NCBI GenBank assembly: GCA_019752515.1
Contig: JAIEMB010000014.1
Coordinates: forward strand, 1-40,631
Origin: Alphaproteobacteria bacterium
GTDB taxonomy: Bacteria > Pseudomonadota > Alphaproteobacteria > UBA9655
Reading direction: 5' to 3'
Length of the DNA: 40,631 nt
A program made the position numbers and the translations under genes. The notes beneath the pieces are model-generated. The model had not been told where the DNA came from. It was given only the letters and a program-made list of their open reading frames with translations, and made no database searches. Below, piece by piece: positions 17,447 to 26,373 of the stretch; the first letter of the stretch is position 1; the number at the start of each line of letters is the position of its first letter.

Positions 17447-18364
17447 ATGGTTGTTAGATATTTGAGTTTTGTTTTCCTTTTCCTTTTTACACTTTCCTCT
17501 AACTTATATGCAGGGGGGCGCGGTGCGGGCGTACTGCCTATGTTTGATGATGGTACCGTTCTTTTGGGAAAAGAGACGCGCTTTTCAAATAAACTTAGGA
17601 GGAACATTCACGTTTGGTCTGATTTTGGGGGAGCTGTTGATTCTAAAGATAATGGAAATATTGTTGTAACCGCTCTAAGAGAAGCGAATGAAGAAACAGC
17701 AAAGACTTTAAAGTTGACGTATAACCAGGTTGTAAGTTCTCCATATACGGATCATAACCACCCCTCGGGCGGTTCTTATCGTATGTATTATGTTAAAGTT
17801 CACGGACAAAAACCTTCAATTGCAGAGTTCCATAAAAACGCAAAGAAACTAAGCTGGAGGAGCGTTGAGAAATCTGAATGGAAATATGTTCCAGCACAAG
17901 ATCTTTTAAAAGCTGTGAATGCTTTTTCTTACACGGCTGTTTGCCCTGGCACGAATGAAGAAATTTTTGCTCCCACACGTGCGGGACTGAGGCAAGTTAA
18001 GGCACACTCAGTTCTGTACAACCTTATAAATTCAGCAAAGAATAAGCCTGTTCCTGTTGTAAGCAAGAAACCTGTTCCTGTTAGCAAAAAAGTTACGATT
18101 AAGAAGAAAATTGTAAAGAGTAAGAAGAGTATCCCTATCGCAAAAAAGAGGAAGGCTTCTCCTATTGGTAAAAAAGCCTCTGCTAAGAGGAAGGTTGTAG
18201 CTAAGAGGAATGTTGCGGTTAAAAAGAAATCTGTAAAGAGTAAGAAGAGTGTTCCTGTCACAAAAAAGAGGAAGGTTTCTTCTATTGGTAAAAAAGCCTC
18301 TGCTAAGAGGAATACTCGACCTAATAAAAAAAATGTTATTCAACGTACAAGGTCCAGACGATAA
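17447..18364 (+). CDS. Exported Nudix-like protein with Lys-rich repeat tail
   Basis: The 305-residue product has three parts. Residues 1-22 form a signal peptide (cleavage near LYA/GG). Residues about 23-195 form a Nudix-like domain with GGAV (61-64) and REANEE (78-83), which retains the metal-binding Arg-Glu...Glu-Glu core. The box is off-consensus: it has a two-residue insertion, Asp68 where Glu is usual, and no Gly after the Glu pair. Residues about 197-305 are extremely basic, with KKRK motifs, and contain two 40-residue repeats. Nudix enzymes hydrolyse nucleoside diphosphates linked to another group, such as ADP-ribose, NADH, caps or Ap4A. The signal peptide suggests action outside the cytoplasm. 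It is paired with the next gene, which has the same plan. Confidence 0.75.
   Translation: MVVRYLSFVFLFLFTLSSNLYAGGRGAGVLPMFDDGTVLLGKETRFSNKLRRNIHVWSDFGGAVDSKDNGNIVVTALREANEETAKTLKLTYNQVVSSPYTDHNHPSGGSYRMYYVKVHGQKPSIAEFHKNAKKLSWRSVEKSEWKYVPAQDLLKAVNAFSYTAVCPGTNEEIFAPTRAGLRQVKAHSVLYNLINSAKNKPVPVVSKKPVPVSKKVTIKKKIVKSKKSIPIAKKRKASPIGKKASAKRKVVAKRNVAVKKKSVKSKKSVPVTKKRKVSSIGKKASAKRNTRPNKKNVIQRTRSRR
18113..18313 (+). repeat. 120-bp direct repeat encoding the basic tail
   Basis: Bases 18113-18193 and 18233-18313 are close direct copies (offset 120 bases, 40 codons). Both encode KSKKS-P-(A/T)KKRK-S-IGKKASAKR. Differences are few and the frame is preserved. The unit resembles repeated Lys/Ala/Pro tails of histone-H1-like proteins. 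Confidence 0.85.
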
Positions 18365-18406
18365 GTCGTTAAGTAGAGGGACATCATTAACCATAGAGGA
18401 AAGTAT

Positions 18407-19303
18407 ATGGTACGTTTCTTAAATCTTGCTGTCCTTTTTACTCTTGTTTTTACCTCTTCTCTCTATGGAGCGAAGCCAGCTAAAATTCTTGGTCCACAAG
18501 ACATTGTTACTGTATATCGTCTCTCTCCTCAGAAGAAAAATGAACTATATGATGCTTATGTTCGGAATCACATTCCTGGAAAAACCAAACCAGATAATTA
18601 TCACGTAACTTTAGGTTGGGTTAAAGATGTTCATCCAAAAGACCACTCATTATTGCAAAAGCATTTGCAAAAAATTGCAGATAACTATTTAAATTCAACA
18701 ACCTTTACAGTGGATTCCATAAAACGATATGTAGTCAATAGAGGTTTAAATGGTGGCCTTGTACTTGTTCCTAAAGCAAATGAAGTCAGAAAATTTAGGG
18801 TAATCAACCAACATCTTCATAGGGAACTCCAAAAATTTAATACGAAACACCACTGTCGTTACGCGTTTCATAGGGATGTTGAAGTACCCCTTTTTGACCC
18901 CCACATTACGATCGCTAACACATCTCATATTCAGCAATTTGGTATAAACCGAGATCAAGCGATAAAGGATATTACACTAAAAATTAAAGCTAAACCATTA
19001 GAGGTCTTGCATTCGCCCATCCGAAACCCAATGGTTAAAAAGTTAACTCCCGTTTCAAAAAACACACAAATAAAGAATAAGAAAACAAGAAAAACTGCTT
19101 CAAGAGCTTTTGCAAATAAGAGGATTAGAAAGCACGCAAGTGCTGCAAATAAAACAACTAAGAGAGCGAAGACAAAGCCGAATAAAGTTACGGCTAAAAA
19201 ACCAACCTTTCCAGGACAAAAAACTAAAGTTCCTATAAAAAAGCTAAAAATAAAAATTACAAAGAAAAAACCTTTAGCAAAAACAGCTCTCAAGAAAAAA
19301 TAA
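18407..19303 (+). CDS. Exported 2H-phosphoesterase-like protein with Lys-rich tail
   Basis: The 298-residue product has a signal peptide (hydrophobic residues 4-20, cleavage near SLYG/AK). Its core carries the two HxT motifs that define the 2H superfamily: YHVTLGW (His66, Thr68) and DPHITIAN (His166, Thr168), 100 residues apart. The 2H enzymes (LigT, CPDase, AKAP7-like) open cyclic phosphates or cut 2'-5' linkages in RNA and nucleotide products. Residues about 208-298 form a basic tail rich in KK, KT and KR. It follows the Nudix-like gene by 42 bases with its own GAGGAAAG site, and the signal peptides are alike (MV.R.L...LF.L...S.LY). I infer a two-gene unit. The substrate is unknown. Confidence 0.75.
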   Translation: MVRFLNLAVLFTLVFTSSLYGAKPAKILGPQDIVTVYRLSPQKKNELYDAYVRNHIPGKTKPDNYHVTLGWVKDVHPKDHSLLQKHLQKIADNYLNSTTFTVDSIKRYVVNRGLNGGLVLVPKANEVRKFRVINQHLHRELQKFNTKHHCRYAFHRDVEVPLFDPHITIANTSHIQQFGINRDQAIKDITLKIKAKPLEVLHSPIRNPMVKKLTPVSKNTQIKNKKTRKTASRAFANKRIRKHASAANKTTKRAKTKPNKVTAKKPTFPGQKTKVPIKKLKIKITKKKPLAKTALKKK

Positions 19304-19435
19304 CTGTGAAAACTAAAAGAACTCGTGAATGTTGAGATTGTCGATGTAGATAAAATAAACTCAGCAATTAAGCTTACAATTTTACCTCGTGTTCAGGATT
19401 TCTTTTGAAGGGCAGTCTTTTGGTTAGGCAAAGAG

Positions 19436-19657
19436 CTATTGACAGAGGCCTTGTATACACTTTTCGCCATATGTACAATTATAATCATCATCGGGACAAC
19501 AATCCCGCTTACACCAACCATCTGAACAACAATAGGGATTGGGACCAGGACACTCTTGCTTATACGTACATTGTTGAGGGTTACTTTGTGCGTCTAAAAT
19601 CTCCGTTATCGATAAAAACAAAACAAGGTAAAATAATCCTTTTATAAAAAGTCGCAT
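19436..19657 (-). CDS. Small exported cysteine-rich protein
   Basis: The 73-residue product begins after an excellent GGGAGG site seven bases before the ATG. Residues 1-23 form a signal peptide (cleavage near LDA/QS). The mature part of about 50 residues contains ten Cys in the order C-x5-C-x6-CC-x4-C-x3-CC-x6-C-x5-C-x4-C, consistent with up to five disulfides. The spacing recalls knottin, WAP or EGF-like mini-proteins, but I cannot assign a family. An overlapping plus-strand frame here lacks a ribosome-binding site and I reject it. It is convergent with the two basic-tail genes. A periplasmic or secreted role is inferred from the signal peptide and Cys content. Confidence 0.75.
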   Translation of the reverse strand: MRLFIKGLFYLVLFLSITEILDAQSNPQQCTYKQECPGPNPYCCSDGWCKRDCCPDDDYNCTYGEKCIQGLCQ

Positions 19658-19783
19658 ATGAATCCTCCCAGTTTTTTATTTGAAATTATGTATGTAAATA
19701 GCATATTTTTTGAAAATCACATAATTTAATTTATCTCTGATAGTTAAATGCCTAGGATTAATTGGATGAAACATTGCTTTTAC

Positions 19784-21586
19784 CTAATCCTCTCCCATTT
19801 TCAGAGCCGCAAGAAAAGCTGATTGAGGGATTTCCACGTTTCCAATTTGACGCATACGTTTTTTCCCTGCTTTTTGTTTTTCCAACAATTTCCGTTTGCG
19901 GGTGATATCGCCACCGTAGCATTTTGCCGTCACATCTTTTCTCAAAGCTGAAATTGTTTCACGTGCAATGACCTTTGCTCCTATTGAAGCCTGTATAGCA
20001 ATTTTGAAGAGTTGGCGTGGGATGAGCGTTTTAAGCCTTTCACAAAGGGCCCGTCCTCTACTTTCCGCATGAGAACGGTGAACAATGGTTGATAAAGCAT
20101 CAACTGGGTCTCCATTGACAAGGATGGAGAGTTTTACGAGTTGACCTTCCTCATATCCATCCATTTGGTAATCAAAGCTGGCATAACCCCGGCTCACGGA
20201 CTTTAAACGATCATAAAAGTCAAAAACAACTTCATTTAAGGGGAGGCGATAAACGACCATAGCGCGATTACCGACATAGGTGAGGTCGAGCTGTACACCC
20301 CGTCGTTCCGTGCAAAGGGTGAGAACTGAACCTAAGTACTCATCGGGAACAAGGATCGTGGCTTTAATCCAAGGCTCTTCCATTTTAGCAATACGCACCA
20401 CATCAGGCATATCTGCGGGGTTATGAAGCTCAAGCATTTCCCCATTCGTCATGTAAAGCTTATAAACAACGCTTGGAGCTGTTGTGACAAGGTCAAGATT
20501 GAATTCTCGTTCCAATCGCTCTTGAATAATTTCAAGATGTAAAAGACCTAAGAATCCACAACGGAACCCAAACCCCAGAGCTGCTGAGCTTTCAGGCTCA
20601 AACATGAAGCTCGCATCATTAAGCCTCAATTTTCCAAGACTCTCGCGCAAATGTTCAAAATCAGCAGCATCAGCAGGAAAAAGCCCACAAAATACCACAG
20701 GTACACTCGGTTTGAACCCTGGTAAAGGGTCGGTTGTAGGACGTTTATCTTCCGTAATGGTGTCACCAATATTGCAATCGCTGACAGCTTTAATGCCGGC
20801 CGTAAAGAAACCAACTTCTCCTGGATGAAGGGCTGAAAGATTCTCTCGTTTGGGGGTAAATACACCCACTTGATCGATAGGATAAACAGAACCCGTGGAC
20901 ATCATTTTGATTTTCATCCCAGGTTTCATAAGACCATCGACGATGCGCACAAGAATGATGACGCCGAGATAAGCATCATACCAGCTATCAACCAAAAGAG
21001 CTTTTAAAGGGGCTGTCTTATCGCCCTTAGGAGGGGGTAAACGGTGAATCAGAGCTTCTAAAACTTCAGGCACGCCCTTTCCTGTTTTAGCTGAGACGAG
21101 AAGGGCATCGCTCGTATCAAGACCGATGACGTCCTCGATTTGTTCTTTAACTCGATCGGGATCAGCTGCAGGTAAGTCCACCTTATTTAGAACTGGAATA
21201 ATTTCATGGTTGTTATCAATGGCTTGATAAACGTTGGCTAAGGTTTGAGCTTCTACGCCTTGGCTTGCGTCAACCACAAGAAGTGACCCCTCGCATGCAG
21301 CCAAGGAGCGGCTGACTTCATAAGCAAAGTCAACGTGACCCGGTGTATCCATTAGATTGAGTTGATACGTTTCTCCATCTTTTGCCTTATACATAAGGCG
21401 AACAGTTTGGGCCTTGATGGTTATTCCACGTTCTCTTTCAATGTCCATGGTATCAAGCATTTGATCCTTTAATTCCCTTTCGGACAATGCGCCGCATAAC
21501 TGAATAAGACGATCAGCGAGCGTTGACTTTCCATGATCAATATGGGCAATAATCGAGAAATTTCGAATGTGTTTTAGATCCGTCAT
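19784..21586 (-). CDS. lepA: Elongation factor 4 (LepA GTPase)
   Basis: The 600-residue translational GTPase acts on stalled or initiating ribosomes. The G domain has AHIDHGKS (residues 14-21), DTPGHVDF and NKVDLP. EF-G-like domains II, III and V follow, with the LepA-specific C-terminal domain ([20 protein letters not shown]). The length is typical. The ATG overlaps the pheT stop as ATGA, so lepA is the last gene of a pheS-pheT-lepA operon. That is not the usual lepA-lepB arrangement. Confidence 0.98.
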   Translation of the reverse strand: MTDLKHIRNFSIIAHIDHGKSTLADRLIQLCGALSERELKDQMLDTMDIERERGITIKAQTVRLMYKAKDGETYQLNLMDTPGHVDFAYEVSRSLAACEGSLLVVDASQGVEAQTLANVYQAIDNNHEIIPVLNKVDLPAADPDRVKEQIEDVIGLDTSDALLVSAKTGKGVPEVLEALIHRLPPPKGDKTAPLKALLVDSWYDAYLGVIILVRIVDGLMKPGMKIKMMSTGSVYPIDQVGVFTPKRENLSALHPGEVGFFTAGIKAVSDCNIGDTITEDKRPTTDPLPGFKPSVPVVFCGLFPADAADFEHLRESLGKLRLNDASFMFEPESSAALGFGFRCGFLGLLHLEIIQERLEREFNLDLVTTAPSVVYKLYMTNGEMLELHNPADMPDVVRIAKMEEPWIKATILVPDEYLGSVLTLCTERRGVQLDLTYVGNRAMVVYRLPLNEVVFDFYDRLKSVSRGYASFDYQMDGYEEGQLVKLSILVNGDPVDALSTIVHRSHAESRGRALCERLKTLIPRQLFKIAIQASIGAKVIARETISALRKDVTAKCYGGDITRKRKLLEKQKAGKKRMRQIGNVEIPQSAFLAALKMGED

Positions 21587-23943
21587 TGCCGTAATACTCC
21601 GCCCGTATTTTGGGCAATGGATGTGATAATTTTTTGTGAAAGAGATTGAATGTCTTCTTCGGTGAAGGTGCGATCTTTGGGTTGGAGTCTCACGCGTATT
21701 CCAATGGACTTTTGATTGTTTTTCATTTCGAAAACATCAAAGATCGTAATATCTTCAATAAGTGTTGGTTCAGATTTTATAGCAGCCTTTATGAGCGTAT
21801 CTGCTGGTACATCCTTGAGAACAATAAAAGCAAAGTCCCGTTCTACGGCCTGATAGGGAGAAAGAATTAAGCTGGGTTTAAGTGTGCTTTTTCGTTTGGG
21901 AAAAGGCATACGGTCTAAGAAAATTTCAAAGGCCACAACGGGGCCTTTGACATCAAAATCTGTCAAGATTTGAGGATGGATTTCTCCGAAATAACCTAGG
22001 ATGGTAGGCCCTAATTTTAAGGTAGCAGATCGACCAGGATGATACCATTGAGGGGTTGTCCGATCCCATTGCGGTTTTAAATTTCCAATTTCTATAACAG
22101 AAAGTGCGTCTGCCTTAGCATCGTAAAGCTCAACGGGACGCTTCTTTTCACGCCAATTTCCGGGATGAATAAAGCCCGCTCTTATGCCTGTTGCCATCAT
22201 GTGCTGTCCATTTGGGAGTGAAGATGTAAATTGAGGACCGCATTCAAATAATCCAATACAATCTATGCCACGATTTTGGTTAAGAAGAACGGCTCTTAAT
22301 AAGTTTGGCAAAATATTGGGGCGCACAGCATCCAAGTCTTGGCTGATGGGATTTAAAAGACGTAAAGCTTCGGGGATTCCTCCGAAATGATTTGCTAATT
22401 CATGGGAGATAAATGACCAAGTAACAGCTTCTATAAGCCCTCGCGTGGCAAGTTTATCTCGTACTACAAAACGGCGTTCTTGAAGCGGATTAAGAGGCTT
22501 TTCTTGTGGTCTAGGGCCATAAGATAAGGAAGGAATTTTGTCATAACCTTCCACTCTCAAAACTTCTTCAACAAGATCAGCCTCATACTCTACACCAAAA
22601 CGCCAAGAAGGAGTGAGAACATCCAAACTATCCTCGTTATTCCTAACGGTGAAACCCAAGGCCTTGAGTATATCGTTGACTCTTTGGAGAGGCACATCCA
22701 ATCCACCTAGGCTTTTAATGCGGGTAGGATGGAAGGAAATGTCTTTTATAAGATCAGGAACCTGGCCTGCAACAACTTTTTCACTTGCTTCCCCCCCACA
22801 AATTTCTAAAATCATTTGAGTCGCTGCATCCAACCCGGGAAGAGTTGAGGCCGGATCTACACCTCTTTCAAATCGGTAACGCGAATCACTTAAGATCCCA
22901 AGATGGCGACCTGTAATGGCTGTTCGAATAGGATCGAAAAAAGCTGCTTCTAAAAAGACAGTTTGAGTTGAGTCATCACAACTCGTGGTGTCACCACCCA
23001 TGATTCCACCTAAAGAAATGACGCCTGAGTCATCAGCAATGACAGTCATATCCTTTGAAAGGGTGTATGTTTTTCCATCTAAAGCTTTGAAAGTTTCATC
23101 TGCATGGGAGAGACGAACTGCAAGATTTCCCTTAAGTTTATCTGCATCAAAGACATGAAGAGGACGAGCTCGGTCATGGGTAAAAAAGTTTGTAATGTCT
23201 ACGAGGGCTGAGATCGGACGCAGACCTATAGCTCGGAGCTTGCGTTGCAACCATTCTGGGCTAGGGCAATTCTTAACGCCTCGAATCACGCGTCCTGTAA
23301 AGTGGGGACAAGCATTAGAGTCAGCACTCAAAGAAATAGGGCAAGGGAAGATCTCTTTGATTGTCTCTATTCGTAAGGGCTTAAGTACTCCCATGCCAGT
23401 GGCCGCTAAGTCACGAGCTATTCCATAGACTCCTAAACAATCTCCTCGGTTAGGAGTTATTTCAATGTCGATAACCGTATCGTCAAGCCCTAACCATTTT
23501 GCATAGGATTCGCCAATGGGAGCTTTAGGATCAAGTTCGATAATTCCATTATCTTCCTCTGCCAATAAAAGCTCACGGGCAGAACACATCATCCCAAAGC
23601 TCTCAATTCCTCTTACCTTTCCTATTTTAAGGATTTGTTTTGTGGAAGGAATTAAAGTGCCAGGAAGAGCTAATACGGCCTTCATTCCTGTTTTAGCATT
23701 TGGAGCTCCACAAACGATTTGTAAAATCTCTTTTCCTGTATTTACTCGGCAAACTTTAAGGCGATCCGCGTCTGGGTGTTTTTCTGCGTCAATGATTTCA
23801 CAAATGGTAAATGGGGCTAAAATTTCAGCCTTGTTTTCTACTTTATCGACAACCAATCCAAGATTGGTGAGTGCTTCCGAAATTTGTTCAAGAGAGGCAC
23901 TTGTTTCAAGATGCTCTTTGAGCCATGATAATGTAAATAGCAT
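21583..23943 (-). CDS. pheT: Phenylalanyl-tRNA synthetase beta subunit
   Basis: The 786-residue beta chain of the heterotetrameric enzyme charges tRNA-Phe. Domains in order are an EMAP-type tRNA-binding fold (about residues 40-150, with [15 protein letters not shown] and IVCGAPN), the B3/B4 editing domain, B5, a catalytic-like core ([20 protein letters not shown]), and a C-terminal anticodon-binding FDX-ACB fold ([13 protein letters not shown]). The length is normal for proteobacteria. It begins four bases after the pheS stop and overlaps lepA. Confidence 0.98.
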   Translation of the reverse strand: MLFTLSWLKEHLETSASLEQISEALTNLGLVVDKVENKAEILAPFTICEIIDAEKHPDADRLKVCRVNTGKEILQIVCGAPNAKTGMKAVLALPGTLIPSTKQILKIGKVRGIESFGMMCSARELLLAEEDNGIIELDPKAPIGESYAKWLGLDDTVIDIEITPNRGDCLGVYGIARDLAATGMGVLKPLRIETIKEIFPCPISLSADSNACPHFTGRVIRGVKNCPSPEWLQRKLRAIGLRPISALVDITNFFTHDRARPLHVFDADKLKGNLAVRLSHADETFKALDGKTYTLSKDMTVIADDSGVISLGGIMGGDTTSCDDSTQTVFLEAAFFDPIRTAITGRHLGILSDSRYRFERGVDPASTLPGLDAATQMILEICGGEASEKVVAGQVPDLIKDISFHPTRIKSLGGLDVPLQRVNDILKALGFTVRNNEDSLDVLTPSWRFGVEYEADLVEEVLRVEGYDKIPSLSYGPRPQEKPLNPLQERRFVVRDKLATRGLIEAVTWSFISHELANHFGGIPEALRLLNPISQDLDAVRPNILPNLLRAVLLNQNRGIDCIGLFECGPQFTSSLPNGQHMMATGIRAGFIHPGNWREKKRPVELYDAKADALSVIEIGNLKPQWDRTTPQWYHPGRSATLKLGPTILGYFGEIHPQILTDFDVKGPVVAFEIFLDRMPFPKRKSTLKPSLILSPYQAVERDFAFIVLKDVPADTLIKAAIKSEPTLIEDITIFDVFEMKNNQKSIGIRVRLQPKDRTFTEEDIQSLSQKIITSIAQNTGGVLRQ

Positions 23944-23946
23944 ATT

Positions 23947-24969
23947 TTACTCCCGTGCCTCTGGCTCAAATCCATAATATGTAAGCCATCTTAAATCGGA
24001 TTCAAAAAACAGACGTAAGTCTTCAATTCCATATTTCAACATCGTCAGGCGTTCAAGGCCCATCCCAAAAGCAAAGCCTTGGTAGATCTCAGGGTTAATA
24101 TTACAATTCCGCAAAACGTTGGGATGGACCATGCCACATCCGCCAATTTCAAGCCATTTACTTTCTTTCCACCACATATCAACCTCGGCTGAGGGTTCGG
24201 TGAAAGGAAAATAACCAGGTCGAAAACGAAGTTTTATGGATGAGTCTTCAAAGAAAAGATGAAAAAACTCTTCGAGACAGCCTTTGAGATGACCCATATG
24301 GGTAGATGTGTCTATGACCAATCCTTCGATCTGGTGAAACATCGGTGTATGGGTTGCATCATTTTCTGATCGATAAGTCCGTCCAGGGGCAATGATACGT
24401 ATGGGCGGTTTTCCCTTTATCATGGTTCGAATTTGCACTGGTGATGTATGAGTTCTTAGAACCAAAGGTTGATTATCTTCTAAGGCTGGTAAATAAAAGG
24501 TATCTTGCTCTTGGCGAGCAGGGTGTTCAGGAGGAATATTCAGTGCTGTGAAATTATAGAAATCTTCTTCAATATCGGGACCTTCTGCAACAATGAAGCC
24601 CATTTGTCCAAAAATATGAATAGCTTGATCCAAAACATGGCTTAAGGGATGAATTCTTCCCCTTGGAGAAGGACGCGGTGGAAGGGAAACATCTAAAGTT
24701 TCAGAAGCAAGTCTCGCGTTTAAAGCGGCGTTTTCTAATTGAGCTTTTCTGTAATCAAAGGCTTCTGTAAGGGTATCCTTGAGTATGTTTAACTCAGCAC
24801 CCATTGCTTTTCGTTCTTCAGGAGATTTTTGCCCAACTTCCTTCATCAAAAGCGTTATATGGCCTTTTTTTCCAAGTGAGTTAATACGTATATCTTCCAA
24901 TTCTGTAAGAGAAGTAGCTTTGCTTATCTCTTCAAGCACATGGCTTTTCAGTTGTCCATGAGTACTCAT
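23947..24969 (-). CDS. pheS: Phenylalanyl-tRNA synthetase alpha subunit
   Basis: The 340-residue catalytic subunit activates phenylalanine. Class II motifs are clear: FHQIEGLVID, motif 2 RFRPGYFPFTEPSAEVD and motif 3 GFAFGMGLERLTML. An N-terminal coiled coil binds tRNA. I choose the ATG at 24969 (MSTHGQLK), preceded by GAGGAATTTTA. An in-frame start 78 bases upstream would add residues unlike the family. The rpmI-rplT genes often found before pheST are absent. hemB is divergent, and I saw no attenuator in the 203-base gap. Confidence 0.97.
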   Translation of the reverse strand: MSTHGQLKSHVLEEISKATSLTELEDIRINSLGKKGHITLLMKEVGQKSPEERKAMGAELNILKDTLTEAFDYRKAQLENAALNARLASETLDVSLPPRPSPRGRIHPLSHVLDQAIHIFGQMGFIVAEGPDIEEDFYNFTALNIPPEHPARQEQDTFYLPALEDNQPLVLRTHTSPVQIRTMIKGKPPIRIIAPGRTYRSENDATHTPMFHQIEGLVIDTSTHMGHLKGCLEEFFHLFFEDSSIKLRFRPGYFPFTEPSAEVDMWWKESKWLEIGGCGMVHPNVLRNCNINPEIYQGFAFGMGLERLTMLKYGIEDLRLFFESDLRWLTYYGFEPEARE

Positions 24970-25172
24970 TAAAATTCCTCTATCCAAAGTCTGTCTCTTT
25001 ATAACATAAGAAGGGGGAGTTTCGCCAAGGGATATTGGAAAGGGCATATGAATAAACTAACTTCCGGAAGAGAACATCATAGGAAACTTCATTTAAAGGT
25101 AGAGCTTGCTTTCTGTCAGGGAAAGAATATTCTCAATTTGCTTTGAATTATGTGAAGGAGGTAGATTTGAAA

Positions 25173-26174
25173 ATGTTAACTGCTGAATTTCCCCAAAGTC
25201 GTTTGCGGCGTAATCGTCAGAATCCTTGGTGTCGCGATCTAGTTGCCGAAAATCATTTGTCCGTTAAAGATCTTATTCTTCCTCTTTTTGTAAGAGAAAA
25301 AGAAGTTACGCCAGAGATTGAAGCAATGCCAGGAATCTACCGCTATTCGTTAGATGAGTTATTGCCTGTGTGCAAAAGAGCGATGGATTTAGGAATAGGA
25401 GCTGTTGCTCTTTTTCCTTATACAAATCCAATACTTAAATGTGAGGAAGGGAAAGAAGCCTTAAACCCTCATAATCTTGTCTGCCAAGCGATTCGCATTA
25501 TAAAAGAGTCTCTTCCTCAGTTAGGGGTAATTGTAGATGTGGCCCTTGATCCTTACACATCTCATGGCCATGATGGTGTTCTAAGAAAAGGATGTGTTGC
25601 TAACGATGAAACTTTAGAAATTTTAATTGAAATGGCGCTTGTTAAAGCTAGAGCTGGTGCTGATGTGGTAGCTCCTTCCGATATGATGGATGGCCGGATT
25701 GGAGCTATCCGGAAAGGACTAGACCAAGCAGGATATCAAAACGTTCGCATCATAGCGTATTCTGCTAAATATGCCTCAGCCTTTTATGGACCTTTTCGCC
25801 AAGCTCTCGGTTCCCTTTCAGCCTTAGGGAAAGCAGATAAGAAGACCTACCAGATGGATCCGGCTAATTCGAGGGAAGCCATGCGTGAAGCCGCGCAGGA
25901 CTTACTTGAAGGTGCGGATATGTTGATGGTTAAACCAGGCCTTCCTTATTTGGATATTATTTATCGACTTAAGGAATCTTTTCTTCTCCCAATCTTTGCT
26001 TATCAAGTGAGTGGAGAATACAGTACATTGAAAGCTGCTGGAGAAAAGGGATGGATAGACTATGAAAAGGCTCTTTTGGAAAGCTTGGTTGCTTTAAAAA
26101 GGGCAGGCGCTTCAGCCATTTTTTGCTATCCTGCATTAGAGGTTGCAACATTTCTCCTAGGAGAAAATGTTTAA
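25173..26174 (+). CDS. hemB: Delta-aminolevulinic acid dehydratase (porphobilinogen synthase)
   Basis: The 333-residue enzyme condenses two 5-aminolevulinate molecules to porphobilinogen in haem synthesis. Active-site lysines lie in IAYSAKYASAFYGPFR and MLMVKPGLPY. The metal loop reads DVALDPYTSHGHDG. The three cysteines of the zinc form (DVCLCPYTSHGHCG) are replaced by Ala/Asp, as in Mg-dependent alphaproteobacterial enzymes. AGGAGG at 25156-25161 supports the ATG at 25173, although an in-frame TTG at 25167 has better spacing. A remnant of this gene lies at 27453-27680, beyond the next gene. Confidence 0.96.
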   Translation: MLTAEFPQSRLRRNRQNPWCRDLVAENHLSVKDLILPLFVREKEVTPEIEAMPGIYRYSLDELLPVCKRAMDLGIGAVALFPYTNPILKCEEGKEALNPHNLVCQAIRIIKESLPQLGVIVDVALDPYTSHGHDGVLRKGCVANDETLEILIEMALVKARAGADVVAPSDMMDGRIGAIRKGLDQAGYQNVRIIAYSAKYASAFYGPFRQALGSLSALGKADKKTYQMDPANSREAMREAAQDLLEGADMLMVKPGLPYLDIIYRLKESFLLPIFAYQVSGEYSTLKAAGEKGWIDYEKALLESLVALKRAGASAIFCYPALEVATFLLGENV

Positions 26175-26373
26175 TAATGTTAGAGGTTAAAGAAATTTTC
26201 AGGCAGTCATTAGCCTTTCGTGCTACTTGAAAAGTGATCATGATGCGGAGAATCGTTGCATATTTCAATATTTTTCTATTTTCAATAATAAATAGATTAA
26301 TTTTATTACTTAGTTGCTCTTGGATGGGATAGTTCATAATAAAAAATAATTTATATTTAAACGGAGAGGAAAC

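Noticed and set aside
19325-19408. Short frame reading LKELVNVEIVDVDKINSAIK, like the end of an S1 RNA-binding domain
   Set aside because: It has only about 30 codons and no start signal. The likeness is to a loose, common pattern. It could be another gene fragment, but I cannot name the source.
19405-19647. Plus-strand reading frame opposite the Cys-rich gene
   Set aside because: It has no ribosome-binding site or signal peptide, and its His/Asn-rich composition is typical of an antisense shadow. The minus-strand frame has both.
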